This document shows positions 1 through 8,308 of a stretch of 36,275 nucleotides of DNA, piece by piece. Position 1 is the stretch's first letter. Every line of letters starts with the position of its first letter. A program made the position numbers and the translations under genes. Below the pieces are notes generated by a model. That model did not search any database and had not been told where the DNA came from. It saw nothing but the letters and a program-made list of their open reading frames with translations. The stretch lies in NCBI GenBank assembly GCA_937873385.1, contig CALMYC010000323.1, positions 1-36,275 on the forward strand, read 5' to 3'. This DNA comes from an uncultured Flavobacteriales bacterium (GTDB lineage Bacteria > Bacteroidota > Bacteroidia > Flavobacteriales_F > PHOS-HE28).

Positions 1-1287
1 AACGGCAATTGCCCTGACAGCCGGTGGTTGGTAGGCATTGGTACACAGGTGCCCAGCTACAAGTTGGTGGTTAAGCATGACTACGCAGACCAAGCTGTTT
101 CCGGTGGCGTGTATGTGGACTATACGGGCCAATCATCCAACTATGCCTATGGGCTTTTCAGTGATGTGAAGCCCCATGCCGGAAGCAGCCTTCAATATCC
201 AGTGGGTGTGCGCGGTAACGTAGTTGGAGTGGATGGCAGCGGCTATGGGCTTCAAGGCATAGTCCATGCAGGTGCATTGGACGGCACCACGGATTTGATC
301 CATGGTACCAGTGGTCAAGCGTGGGGGCCAACAAATGGTTCCGTGCTATCAATGTCCTGCGGTGCATACGGGGAATCTTTCGGCCAGGCAGGAGGGACCA
401 TCAGTGAATCATACGGACTTTGGGGGAAATCTTCAGGGTCAGGAATAGGAGAAAGTTATGGGGTTTATGCTTGGGGCAGGGATGGAAGCACCAATTACGG
501 GGTGTATGGCCGTGCCTCCAACGGTACCACCAACTGGGCTGGCTACTTTGTGGGAAACGTGAATTCCACCGGTACCGGATATTTCGTGAACGGCAGCTTA
601 GTTGCCAGTGATGCTCAATTCAAGACCAATGTCCAGCCTTTGGATGATCCCATGTCGGTAATCTCGCAGTTGCAGCCTCACCGGTATGAATACTTGGTTG
701 ATGCATACCCGCAGATGAATTTTCCTACAGGACAGCAGGTTGGGTTAGTGGCGCAGGAGGTGGAGACCGTGGTTCCAGCTTTGGTGCGGGATACCAGGGT
801 TGAAGCCACTACGGACAGCGCGGGCGTGGAGGTGACCCCCGTGGTTGAATACAAGGCAGTGAATTACGCGGGCTTCGTTCCTTACCTCATCGGTGCAATT
901 CAGCAGCAGCAACAACAGATCGCCACCATGCAGCAACAACTTGACCAATGCTGTGCCTCCAACCCCGGCATGGACCCTGGAGGCAACGGCGGCATGAAGA
1001 GCGTGCCGGCCACGGAAAACGTGCAGGAGCAACGCTTGACGATCCAGCCCAATCCCTTCACGGACCACACCACGCTGGGCTACTACGTGCCCGAGGCAGG
1101 CAAGGTGAGCCTTTCAATAAGCACCAGCGACGGCAAGCCCATGGGCACTCTGCGCGAGGAACAGGCGGAAGCCGGTGCATACACCTACGAGTGGAACACC
1201 AGCAAGCTGGCCTCAGGCACCTACTTCTGCACCTACCTGCTGGACGGGGCCGTGGTGGTGAAGCGGGCGGTGAAAGTGGCGCGGTAA
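1..1287 (+). CDS. Tail fibre (S74 chaperone) domain protein with T9SS sorting domain, 5' partial
   Basis: The frame is open to the left edge, so the start lies outside the window (a TTG at 28 is unlikely to be the real start); 428 residues are visible. The first 590 nt encode Gly/Tyr-rich repeats (YGVYG, YGLWG, WAGYF types) like the shaft of phage-tail-fibre-like surface proteins. From about 600 to 930 comes an intramolecular chaperone (peptidase S74) segment with the SDAQFK motif, in which the Ser-Asp and Lys are the expected autocleavage residues, and GLVAQEVE. A Gln-rich coiled coil (QQQQQQ near 900) follows. The last 250 nt form a T9SS type A sorting domain (IQPNPF, then a Lys/Arg-rich end). 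It is inferred to be exported through the outer membrane and attached to or released from the surface. Binding target unknown. Confidence 0.85.
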   Translation, partial: NGNCPDSRWLVGIGTQVPSYKLVVKHDYADQAVSGGVYVDYTGQSSNYAYGLFSDVKPHAGSSLQYPVGVRGNVVGVDGSGYGLQGIVHAGALDGTTDLIHGTSGQAWGPTNGSVLSMSCGAYGESFGQAGGTISESYGLWGKSSGSGIGESYGVYAWGRDGSTNYGVYGRASNGTTNWAGYFVGNVNSTGTGYFVNGSLVASDAQFKTNVQPLDDPMSVISQLQPHRYEYLVDAYPQMNFPTGQQVGLVAQEVETVVPALVRDTRVEATTDSAGVEVTPVVEYKAVNYAGFVPYLIGAIQQQQQQIATMQQQLDQCCASNPGMDPGGNGGMKSVPATENVQEQRLTIQPNPFTDHTTLGYYVPEAGKVSLSISTSDGKPMGTLREEQAEAGAYTYEWNTSKLASGTYFCTYLLDGAVVVKRAVKVAR

Positions 1288-1350
1288 GCAGCATGCAGTC
1301 CAGTTGCAGAGTCCCGAAGACGGTGACCCTGCACGGACATCGAAAGTCCA

Positions 1351-1389
1351 AACAAAGAAGGCCGACCGCGTTGGGCGGCCTTCTTTGTT
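1351..1389. terminator. Strong bidirectional hairpin terminator
   Basis: A perfect 14-bp stem (1351-1364 with 1376-1389) encloses an 11-nt loop. The arms read AACAAAGAAGGCCG and its complement, so each strand ends in a T-rich arm. It lies 63 nt after the stop of the tail-fibre-like gene and 85 nt beyond the stop of the convergent LptD gene, so it can serve both. Confidence 0.9.
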
Positions 1390-1424
1390 CCGCAAAGTTC
1401 AACATTGCAGTGGCATGCCCGACA

Positions 1425-1474
1425 ACGAACAACTTACAACTACGCCCCACGCCCCACGAACTACGCCCCACGCC
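1425..1474. repeat. Low-complexity ACGAACTACG / ACGCCCCACG repeat cluster
   Basis: A run of short degenerate units (ACGAAC, ACAACTACG, ACGCCCCACG, ACGAACTACG) fills the gap directly up to the LptD stop codon. The same vocabulary recurs at 7627-7727 (opposite orientation) and 8219-8300. It does not code for anything recognisable. Confidence 0.75.
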
Positions 1475-3985
1475 TCAATACAAAAGCTCATTCTTATTCC
1501 CAAACGGCCTCCGCAGCTCATACTTCAGGTCATGCAGCACGCTGGCCTTCACGTTGATGCGGAAGGTGAAGCTCTTGCGCACGCCAAGCGGGATCACGTT
1601 GGCATTGAACTCCCAGCAGTGCAGGTCCCAGTACAGGTTCAGCGAGGTGGGCGTCCATTCCTTGGCCTCCATGTCATAGCCGCTGCTGAAGCCGAGCTTC
1701 CAGTATTTGAGGATGTTGAGGTCGCCGCTGAAGAGCACGCTTTGGGTCTGCTGTTCGGTGTATTCGGCGGCACGGTAGGCCCGCGCCATGCTGTAGCTGT
1801 AGTTCACCCGCAGGTGCCAGGGGATGCTGAAGTTGATGCGGGCGCCTTTGCTCGGGTCGGCCTCGGCCACCACTTGGTCGTCGCTGTTGCCATGGCCGCT
1901 GGTGGATCTTCCGTAGCGTTTGCTCTGCAGCTCAAAGCCCACGGCCAGGTTGGCGTTGCGCAAATGGGCGAGGGAGCCGTCCACGGTACGCGTGGGCCGG
2001 TTGATGTTCCGCCCAAGGCTGTCGGTGGCATAGGGGTCCCAATTGCTGGCCAGGTTGACGTCCAGGAAGTTCAGCAAGCGGGTGCGGGCGGCCATGCTCA
2101 CGGGCGACCAGCGCAGGGAATCCTTGAGCAGGTCGTAGTTGGCGTTGATGCTGAGGTTGTCCAACAGCTTCAACTTGGTGAACTGCGCGTCGCCCTTGGC
2201 ATCCGGTGTTTTCGATCGCACCTTGGCCTCCACGCTCTGCACCAGGCCCAGCGAAACCAAGCCGCTGGCGTTGGGCGATGGCTGGCCGTAGATGCCGATG
2301 TCCAACGGGGAATAGCTGCCGTAGCTGCCGCCGGAGCCGTACGGCCCGAAGATGCGCGTGTCGTTGCCGGGCAGGAAGGTGAGCGCTGCGGAAGGCGTGA
2401 TGACGTGGCGGATGGCCTGCAGGCGACCGGAGCGGAAGGCATACATGCCGTAGAACTTGCTAGTGGCCGTGGCCCCCACGCTCCAATCGAACACATTGCG
2501 CAGGCCGGGCACGGTATCTGCGACCACGGTGCCCGTTCCCGCGTCGTACCGCTTGCGCAGGCCGTCGAAATACGTGCGGTCGGTGATGTTGACCTGGGGG
2601 TTCAGGGTGAAGGCGCGCGTTTTGATGGAGGTGCTTACCGCGCCGGTGTGCCGCACGCCATTGCGCATGCGGTCCATCAGGTTCGGGAGGTTTTCAATGG
2701 AGATCTGGTCCTCGGTGGTGCTGAGGCGATTGTCAAAGATGCTGCTCCATGTAACGCCCACCTGGTCGTACCACTTGGGTTTTCCTGTGTTTTGCCCATG
2801 GAGCCAGGTGCCGGGGAAAAAGCGCTGGACATTGAAGTTCACCGAGGGCAGGGTGACATCGAACGTGCGGTTGATGGTGTTCTGGCTGTGTCGTGCGGCC
2901 ACGCTGAGACTGTAGGGTTTGCCCGGCCAGAGGTGGCTCCAGTTCACGTTGCTCTGGAACGTATTGCTGAGGTAGTCCTGGGTGGTGCTGTTGAAATTGT
3001 TGGTGAAATTTTGGCTGGAGCCCACGTTCACGCTCGCGTTGAAGCGGTCCGTGAGGCTGGCCTTGGGGTCCATCAGGTGGTTCCAGCGGATGAAGAAGGT
3101 GCGCTGCTCACTGAAGTCGGGGTATTCGCGTATGCTGTTCAACTTGTCACTGTATTGCAGGTCCATGGACCCGCTGAACCGGTAGCGTTGCTTGTAGCGG
3201 GTGATGGAGCGCAGCCCCCAGCTGCCCCGGCTATAAATGTCGGCGGTGAGCTGTTCATCGAAATTGTCGCTGATGGGCAGGTAATAGCCGCCATTGAGCA
3301 GGAAGATGCCGAACTGGTCCGAGCTGCCCCAGGTGGGGATCAAGATCCCTGCTGCCCCGCGATCCTTGTGATTGGGGAAGAAGCCGAAGGGCACGGCCAG
3401 TGGAGTGGGCACGTTGCCGATCTTCATCACGGCCGGGCCCATCACCACTTTATCGTCCGGGATCACCATCATTTTGCTGACGGCGAAGCGGTAGTGCGGA
3501 TGGGGCCGGTCGCAGGTGGTGAGGCTTCCCCCGCGGCTGTGGATCTCGCCGTTGGCGTGGCGCTTGCTGAGGTGCGCCAGGGCGTACAGTTGTGACTCTG
3601 TGGTCCGCACTTCCCGGATGATGCCCTCCTTGGTCTTGAAGTTGTAGCGGATGCTGTCCGCCTCCACCTTTTGGCCGCCTTGTGTGAAAACAGGGGATCC
3701 CGCCGGGGAACCCGTGCTGTCCAACGTGCCGAAGGCTTGCACTTCCTCCCGCCCCAGGTCCAGCCTGATCCGGTCTGCCGTGAGTTCCACATCCTGGTAT
3801 TTCACCGTGGCGGCGCCAAAGAGGTACACGGTTTGCTTGGCCATGTCGTACCGCATGCTGTCCCGTGCCCCGTATTTCACCTCACTTTGCAAGCGCTGGG
3901 CTGCCAGGGTGCCTGCGGTGGTTACTGACAGCAGCGTGATGAAAATAGCCCGGAGCGCGGCCCGGTGCCGGAAACATGCGTCCAT
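1475..3985 (-). CDS. lptD: LPS assembly outer-membrane protein LptD (OstA-like)
   Basis: An 836-residue product, the usual size for Bacteroidota LptD. LptD receives lipopolysaccharide from the Lpt bridge and inserts it into the outer leaflet. The chosen ATG (3983-3985) gives a clear signal peptide ending near residue 30 (LSVTTAGTLAAQ); the open frame continues upstream to 4348 but would run into the divergent amidase. After the signal come an OstA-like beta-jellyroll (ADRIRLDLG, VEADSIRYNF, about residues 40-130), the TTCDRPHPHY segment typical of LptD, and a long C-terminal beta-barrel of alternating aromatic strands. It is divergent from the amidase at 4116 with a 130-nt gap; no convincing promoter was found there. 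No LptE or LptA gene lies in the window. Confidence 0.9.
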   Translation of the reverse strand: MDACFRHRAALRAIFITLLSVTTAGTLAAQRLQSEVKYGARDSMRYDMAKQTVYLFGAATVKYQDVELTADRIRLDLGREEVQAFGTLDSTGSPAGSPVFTQGGQKVEADSIRYNFKTKEGIIREVRTTESQLYALAHLSKRHANGEIHSRGGSLTTCDRPHPHYRFAVSKMMVIPDDKVVMGPAVMKIGNVPTPLAVPFGFFPNHKDRGAAGILIPTWGSSDQFGIFLLNGGYYLPISDNFDEQLTADIYSRGSWGLRSITRYKQRYRFSGSMDLQYSDKLNSIREYPDFSEQRTFFIRWNHLMDPKASLTDRFNASVNVGSSQNFTNNFNSTTQDYLSNTFQSNVNWSHLWPGKPYSLSVAARHSQNTINRTFDVTLPSVNFNVQRFFPGTWLHGQNTGKPKWYDQVGVTWSSIFDNRLSTTEDQISIENLPNLMDRMRNGVRHTGAVSTSIKTRAFTLNPQVNITDRTYFDGLRKRYDAGTGTVVADTVPGLRNVFDWSVGATATSKFYGMYAFRSGRLQAIRHVITPSAALTFLPGNDTRIFGPYGSGGSYGSYSPLDIGIYGQPSPNASGLVSLGLVQSVEAKVRSKTPDAKGDAQFTKLKLLDNLSINANYDLLKDSLRWSPVSMAARTRLLNFLDVNLASNWDPYATDSLGRNINRPTRTVDGSLAHLRNANLAVGFELQSKRYGRSTSGHGNSDDQVVAEADPSKGARINFSIPWHLRVNYSYSMARAYRAAEYTEQQTQSVLFSGDLNILKYWKLGFSSGYDMEAKEWTPTSLNLYWDLHCWEFNANVIPLGVRKSFTFRINVKASVLHDLKYELRRPFGNKNELLY

Positions 3986-4115
3986 ACCTTCGCCGCGAGG
4001 GGCATTTTGCCCTGTTCCAGGAAAGGGAATGCGGTATCCACGGGACTTCATGGGGTGCGCCAGCACGGCCGCCGCGCCGAAAGTAGCGGTTGGAAAGGGC
4101 GCGTACAGGAAAGTC

Positions 4116-5264
4116 ATGCGGAGGACTTGCGGCGGCTGGTGGCTGACTGCGGGGTTCCTGCTGGTGTTCGCGGCAACCGCCATGCCGCAAAATTCGGGCA
4201 AGGAAGCCAATCGCGTGGGCGTGATCGTGCTGGATGCCGGCCATGGTGGCAAGGATCCCGGGAACATGGGCACAAAGCGGTACAAGACCACGGAAAAGGA
4301 CGTGGCACTCGCCATCACCTTGCTGGTGGGCAAGTACATCAATGACAACCTGCCGGACGTAAAGGTGATCTATACCCGTGAAGATGACCGTTTCATTGAA
4401 CTGATGGAGCGTGACAACATCGCCAACAAGGCCAAGGCCGACGTGTTCCTCAGTATCCACTGCAACGCCAACAAGAGCACCGACCCGCCTGGCTGCGAGA
4501 CCTACGTAATGGGCCTGCACAAGACCGAGGCCAACATGCGCGTGGCCATGAAGGAGAACGAATCGATCCTGCTGGAGGCGGACCATGCGCTGAAGTACGA
4601 TGGCTACGACCCGAAGGACCCGGAAAGCATGATCGCATTAAGCCTGCGGCAGAATGCATACCTCGACCACAGCCTGTTGCTGAGCTCCCTGATCCAGGCC
4701 CAGTTCAAGGACCGCGTGGGGCGCGTGGACCGGGGCGTGAAGCAGGCCGGTTTTCTGGTGATCAGCTACACCACCATGCCCGCCGCATTGATCGAACTGG
4801 GCTTTTTGACCAATGCCGAGGAGGAGGACTTCCTGCAGAGCGCCAAAGGCCAGGAATACATGGCCTCGGCCATCTATCGGGCATTCAAGGAGTACAAGGA
4901 CCGGATCGAGCACAAGGATGTGAACTTCTCCGAGCTGGAGGCGAAGGGCAAAACCCCGGCCAAGGACAGTACTGTGGCAAGCGGTGCCGACAAGGCCGGC
5001 GAAGTGCGGTTCAAGGTGCAGATCGTCACCAGCAGCAAGCGCATACCCACGGACTCGCCGAAGTTCAAGGGACTTGACGTGGAAGAGGCACAGGCAGGAG
5101 ACTTGTGGAAGTACAGCGTGGGTTCCGAACCCGGTCTTGACGGTGCGCGCAAGGTGCAGGACCTGTGCAAGAGCAAGGGCTTTGAAGGTTCGTTCATCAC
5201 CGCCTGGCAGGGTGGAAAGCGCATCGATCTGCAGCAAGCCGTTACTTTGGTCCGCGACCGCTAA
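4116..5264 (+). CDS. N-acetylmuramoyl-L-alanine amidase (Amidase_3)
   Basis: A 382-residue periplasmic zinc amidase that cleaves the lactyl-peptide bond of peptidoglycan. The N-terminus has a hydrophobic export signal (residues 8-22). The Amidase_3 domain follows: zinc ligands His43 (LDAGHGG), Glu60 (KTTEKD) and His115 (SIHCNA), and catalytic Glu227 (ALIELGFLTN) are all present, so it should be active. The C-terminal 85 residues resemble a SPOR-like fold (VQIVTSSK, then an LWKYSVG region), which would bind denuded glycan. The frame is open upstream to 3651 but that part only shadows lptD; the ATG at 4116 is preceded by AGGAAAG. It is followed after 12 nt by the MCE gene, a gene pair common in Bacteroidota. 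Confidence 0.92.
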   Translation: MRRTCGGWWLTAGFLLVFAATAMPQNSGKEANRVGVIVLDAGHGGKDPGNMGTKRYKTTEKDVALAITLLVGKYINDNLPDVKVIYTREDDRFIELMERDNIANKAKADVFLSIHCNANKSTDPPGCETYVMGLHKTEANMRVAMKENESILLEADHALKYDGYDPKDPESMIALSLRQNAYLDHSLLLSSLIQAQFKDRVGRVDRGVKQAGFLVISYTTMPAALIELGFLTNAEEEDFLQSAKGQEYMASAIYRAFKEYKDRIEHKDVNFSELEAKGKTPAKDSTVASGADKAGEVRFKVQIVTSSKRIPTDSPKFKGLDVEEAQAGDLWKYSVGSEPGLDGARKVQDLCKSKGFEGSFITAWQGGKRIDLQQAVTLVRDR

Positions 5265-5276
5265 CACCCACCGACC

Positions 5277-6293
5277 GTGCCCAAGATCAAACGCCAGTAC
5301 TCCATCGCGCTCATGGCGCTGGGCGGCATCGCGCTGCTCATCTTCGGGCTCAACTACCTCAAGGGCCTCGACCTGCTTGCCGGCCGCAACACATACGTGG
5401 CGGTCTACGACGACATTTCCGGGGTGAACGACGCCACGCCCGTGCTCTTTCACGGCTACCATGTGGGGCAGGTGGTGAGCTCGGAAATGATGCCCAATGG
5501 TTCAGGGCGCATTGCCGTCACCTTCCAGATCAACGAACGCGGGCTGAAGCTCACCAAGGACACCCATGCGGACATTTTCAGCGCGGACCTCTTTTCCCGG
5601 GCCGTGCGCATCACCTTGGGGGCGGGGGTGCCTGCCGAGCGCGGTGACACCTTGATCGGCGGTGCCGAAATGAGCCTCACCGAATCAGTGGGTTCGCAGA
5701 TCGACCCCCTCAAGCGCAAGGCGGAGGCCATGATCGCAGGCGTCGATTCAGTGCTCACCGCCCTGCAAACGGTGCTCAACCCGAATGCCAGAAGGGACAT
5801 CGATGCCAGCTTCACCAACCTGCGCTCCACCCTGGAGAACATCAGCTCCACCACCGCCAAGCTCGATGGGCTGATCGCCAAGGAAAGCCTGCAGATCAGC
5901 AGCATTTTGGGGAACGTGGACCAAGTCACCGCCAACCTGGCCGCCAACAACGACCACCTTACCCACATCTTCGCCAACATGGACAGTGCCACGGCCGCAT
6001 TGGCCAATGGCCGGTTGGAACGCATGATGGCCGACATGGAGGCGACCTCCAAGGAACTCAAGGAGCTGATGGCCGGCCTGAAAAGGGGAGAAGGCACCCT
6101 GGGCAAATTGATGACCGACGACAGCCTCTATGTCAACCTGAACGCGGCCACGCACCAGATGGACCTGCTCATGGAGGACCTGCGCCTCAATCCGCACCGC
6201 TACCTCAGCATCTTCGGGCGCAAGGACAAACTTCCCAAGCTCAGCAACTCGGACATTGAGCGCATCCGCCAGGCCTACCCGCCCAAGCCATGA
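5277..6293 (+). CDS. MlaD/MCE family lipid-transport protein
   Basis: 338 residues. The likely start is GTG at 5277, 12 nt after the amidase stop. An N-terminal transmembrane anchor (residues 9-26, ALMALGGIALLIFGLNYL) is followed by one MCE domain (about 38-115: YVAVYDDISGVNDATPV, GYHVGQV, ITLGAG). A long helical C-terminal region has the amphipathic pattern seen in MlaD proteins that form a periplasmic needle or ring. MCE proteins carry phospholipids between the two membranes; the ABC permease and ATPase partners are not in this window. The stop overlaps the next ATG (ATGA at 6290), which suggests translational coupling to the Fe-S gene. Confidence 0.9.
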   Translation: MPKIKRQYSIALMALGGIALLIFGLNYLKGLDLLAGRNTYVAVYDDISGVNDATPVLFHGYHVGQVVSSEMMPNGSGRIAVTFQINERGLKLTKDTHADIFSADLFSRAVRITLGAGVPAERGDTLIGGAEMSLTESVGSQIDPLKRKAEAMIAGVDSVLTALQTVLNPNARRDIDASFTNLRSTLENISSTTAKLDGLIAKESLQISSILGNVDQVTANLAANNDHLTHIFANMDSATAALANGRLERMMADMEATSKELKELMAGLKRGEGTLGKLMTDDSLYVNLNAATHQMDLLMEDLRLNPHRYLSIFGRKDKLPKLSNSDIERIRQAYPPKP

Positions 6294-7615
6294 GCATCAG
6301 TTCCGTTATTTTCCTGCTGGCCTTCGCGATCGCCGTCTGGTGGTTCACACGCAATGTGGGGCGCATCCGCCGCAACATCCTGCTGGGCCGCGATGAGCAG
6401 ATCAACGACCGAAAGGGCGAGCGCTGGGCGCTGATGACGAAGGTGGCCCTGGGCCAGAGCAAGATGGTGGTAAAGCCCATTGCAGGGCTGCTGCACATCA
6501 TGGTGTACGCCGGCTTCGTCATCATCAACATCGAGGTGCTGGAGATCATCATCGACGGCCTCTTCGGCACCCACCGCGTGTTCAGCTTCCTCGGCGGCTT
6601 CTATGGCTTCCTCATCGGCAGCTTCGAGGTGTTGGCCCTGCTCACCTGGCTGGCCTGCGCCATCTTCCTCATCCGCCGCTTCGTGCTTCGCATCAAGCGT
6701 TTTTGGATGCGCGAGATGACCCTGTGGCCCCGCACCGATGCGGGCCTCATCCTCACCTTCGAGATCTTGCTGATGACCGCCTTCCTGCTGATGAATGCGG
6801 CGGACCACACCCTGCAACGCATGGGCGTAGGGCACTACTTGGAAGCCGGTTCCTTTCCGGTGAGCTCCGTGTTGGCGGGTTGGCTCGGCTTCGGGGACTT
6901 CGATGCCTCTACACTCATCGGCATCGAGCGCACCAGCTGGTGGTTCCACATCATCGGTATCCTTGCGTTCCTCAACTACCTGCCCTACAGCAAGCACTTC
7001 CACATCCTGCTGGCCTTCCCCAACGTATGGTACAGCAAGCTGAAGCCGAAGACGGAGATGAGCGCGATGCCCCGGATCACCGCCGAAGTCAGGAGCATGC
7101 TCGATCCCTCCCTTCCGCCCCCGGCACCTCCTGCGGAACCGGCGAACGGCATGCCTCCCGAGCACTTCGGAGCGAAGGATGTGTTCGACCTGACGTGGAA
7201 GAGCCTCATGGACGCATACACCTGCACCGAGTGCGGGCGTTGCACCAGCGTGTGCCCGGCCAACCTCACGGGCAAGCTGCTCAGTCCGCGCAAGATCATC
7301 ATGGACACCCGCGACCGCTTGGAGGAAGTGGGAAAAGTGATTGATGTGAAAGGCAAGTGGGAGGACGACGGCAAGGACCTCTTCAGCCGCATCAGCGAGG
7401 AGGAGCTGTGGGCTTGCACCACCTGCAACGCTTGCACGCAAGCCTGTCCGGTGAACATCGACCCCGTGGAGATCATCACCGGCATGCGCCGCTTCCTGGT
7501 GATGGAGCAGAGCAAACCCAGCCCTTCCTTGAACGCCATGTTCACCACCATTGAGAACAATGGGGCGGCGTGGGCTTTCGGGCCGGACAAGCGGATGGAT
7601 TGGGTGAAGGAATGA
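6290..7615 (+). CDS. Membrane (Fe-S)-binding protein, HdrD/NarI-like N-terminal half
   Basis: 441 residues. About five transmembrane helices occupy residues 2-235, with His residues placed as possible haem ligands (for example His69, and the WWFHIIG and KHFHIL segments), similar to the nitrate reductase gamma or HdrE type. The C-terminal soluble part carries two 4Fe-4S motifs: CTECGRCTSVCP from about residue 312 and CTTCNACTQACP from about residue 376. It probably passes electrons between a quinone pool and a soluble partner. The natural partner is the CCG-domain protein at 8309; the two are normally neighbours but here a four-helix-bundle gene sits between. It overlaps the MCE gene by 4 nt. 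The substrate cannot be told from the sequence. Confidence 0.87.
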   Translation: MSISSVIFLLAFAIAVWWFTRNVGRIRRNILLGRDEQINDRKGERWALMTKVALGQSKMVVKPIAGLLHIMVYAGFVIINIEVLEIIIDGLFGTHRVFSFLGGFYGFLIGSFEVLALLTWLACAIFLIRRFVLRIKRFWMREMTLWPRTDAGLILTFEILLMTAFLLMNAADHTLQRMGVGHYLEAGSFPVSSVLAGWLGFGDFDASTLIGIERTSWWFHIIGILAFLNYLPYSKHFHILLAFPNVWYSKLKPKTEMSAMPRITAEVRSMLDPSLPPPAPPAEPANGMPPEHFGAKDVFDLTWKSLMDAYTCTECGRCTSVCPANLTGKLLSPRKIIMDTRDRLEEVGKVIDVKGKWEDDGKDLFSRISEEELWACTTCNACTQACPVNIDPVEIITGMRRFLVMEQSKPSPSLNAMFTTIENNGAAWAFGPDKRMDWVKE

Positions 7616-7626
7616 GGGGGGGGATC

Positions 7627-7727
7627 GTAGGTTGTAGTTCGTAGTTGTTAGGAAGAACAAGCGCGAGGACAATAAGCATCACATCCCACAGGGAGTTCGC
7701 AGATGTTAGTTCGTAGTTGTTAGGGAG
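7627..7727. repeat. Left inverted copy of the ACGAACTACG repeat
   Basis: Two stretches (7627-7651 and 7696-7727) contain GTAGTTCGTAGTTGTTAGG-like sequence, the reverse complement of the units found to the right of the four-helix-bundle gene at 8219-8300. They lie directly upstream of that gene. Confidence 0.75.
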
Positions 7728-7738
7728 ATCGGGGAAAC

Positions 7739-8212
7739 ATGGTAGGTGGGAAGCAACAAGATGGCCTTCGGACGTTCACGGAGCTGAAGGCTTGGCAGAA
7801 GGCAAGGGCCCTGCGCAAGGCGATATCCACTTTGGCCAAGGCATTTCCGGCGGAAGAGAAGTTCCGGCTCGCAGATCAGATCATCCGTTCCAGCCGTGGC
7901 CCAAGCGCCAACATTGCCGAAGGCTACGGACGATTCCATGAAAAGGACAATGCACATTTTTGCCGCATGGCAAGTGGATCATTGAATGAAACAATGGACC
8001 ATCTGACCGTGGCATACGATGAGCGCTACATCTCTGCTGAAGTTTTTAAGGAACACTGGGGCTTGGCAGAGGAGACCCTGCGTTTACTGCATGGGTATAT
8101 CCGCTATTTGCGGATGCCTGATCGATCCAGTAGTTCCGTATCCGACCCTGCAGAGCAATATGGAACAGGAGCCGAGGGGGATATCTTCACAGATCCTCCA
8201 TCCGATTTGTGA
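7739..8212 (+). CDS. Four-helix bundle protein (23S rRNA intervening-sequence protein family)
   Basis: 157 residues. The motifs ELKAWQKARALRKAI, ADQIIRSSRGPSANIAEGYGR and LNETMDHLTVA are diagnostic of the four-helix-bundle family first known from 23S rRNA intervening sequences and related to the Avd accessory protein of diversity-generating retroelements. No reverse transcriptase or rRNA is nearby. Biochemical role is unknown; related proteins are basic and may bind nucleic acid. The last 30 residues (Ser/Asp-rich) are longer than usual. The gene separates the two Fe-S subunits and is bracketed by inverted low-complexity repeats, which suggests it arrived as a discrete insertion. Confidence 0.85.
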   Translation: MVGGKQQDGLRTFTELKAWQKARALRKAISTLAKAFPAEEKFRLADQIIRSSRGPSANIAEGYGRFHEKDNAHFCRMASGSLNETMDHLTVAYDERYISAEVFKEHWGLAEETLRLLHGYIRYLRMPDRSSSSVSDPAEQYGTGAEGDIFTDPPSDL

Positions 8213-8218
8213 ACCGTG

Positions 8219-8300
8219 CCTACGAACTACGAACTACGACCACGCCCTACGCCCTACGCCCTACTAAGAACGAACCACGCCCTACGAACCCCGAACCACC
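8219..8300. repeat. Right copy of the ACGAACTACG / ACGCCCTACG repeat
   Basis: Tandem degenerate units (ACGAACTACGAACTACG, then CACGCCCTACGCCCTACG and ACGAACC variants) fill the gap between the four-helix-bundle stop and the ATG at 8309. They lie in inverted orientation to 7627-7727 and resemble 1425-1474. Confidence 0.8.
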
Positions 8301-8308
8301 GAACAAGG

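Noticed and set aside
1304-3595. A 763-codon plus-strand open frame
   Set aside because: It lies opposite lptD, is rich in Ala/Val/Gly/His with no domain pattern, and results from high GC bias on the complementary strand.
3651-4115. Upstream extension of the amidase frame
   Set aside because: It shadows the start of lptD; the ATG at 4116 gives a proper export signal.
6275-7672. A 465-codon minus-strand open frame
   Set aside because: It mirrors the Fe-S membrane protein, whose cysteine motifs and helices are clear; the mirror frame is His/Glu-rich without a recognisable family.
7739-8212. Four-helix-bundle gene as the Avd accessory gene of a diversity-generating retroelement
   Set aside because: No reverse transcriptase and no template/variable repeat pair were found nearby.
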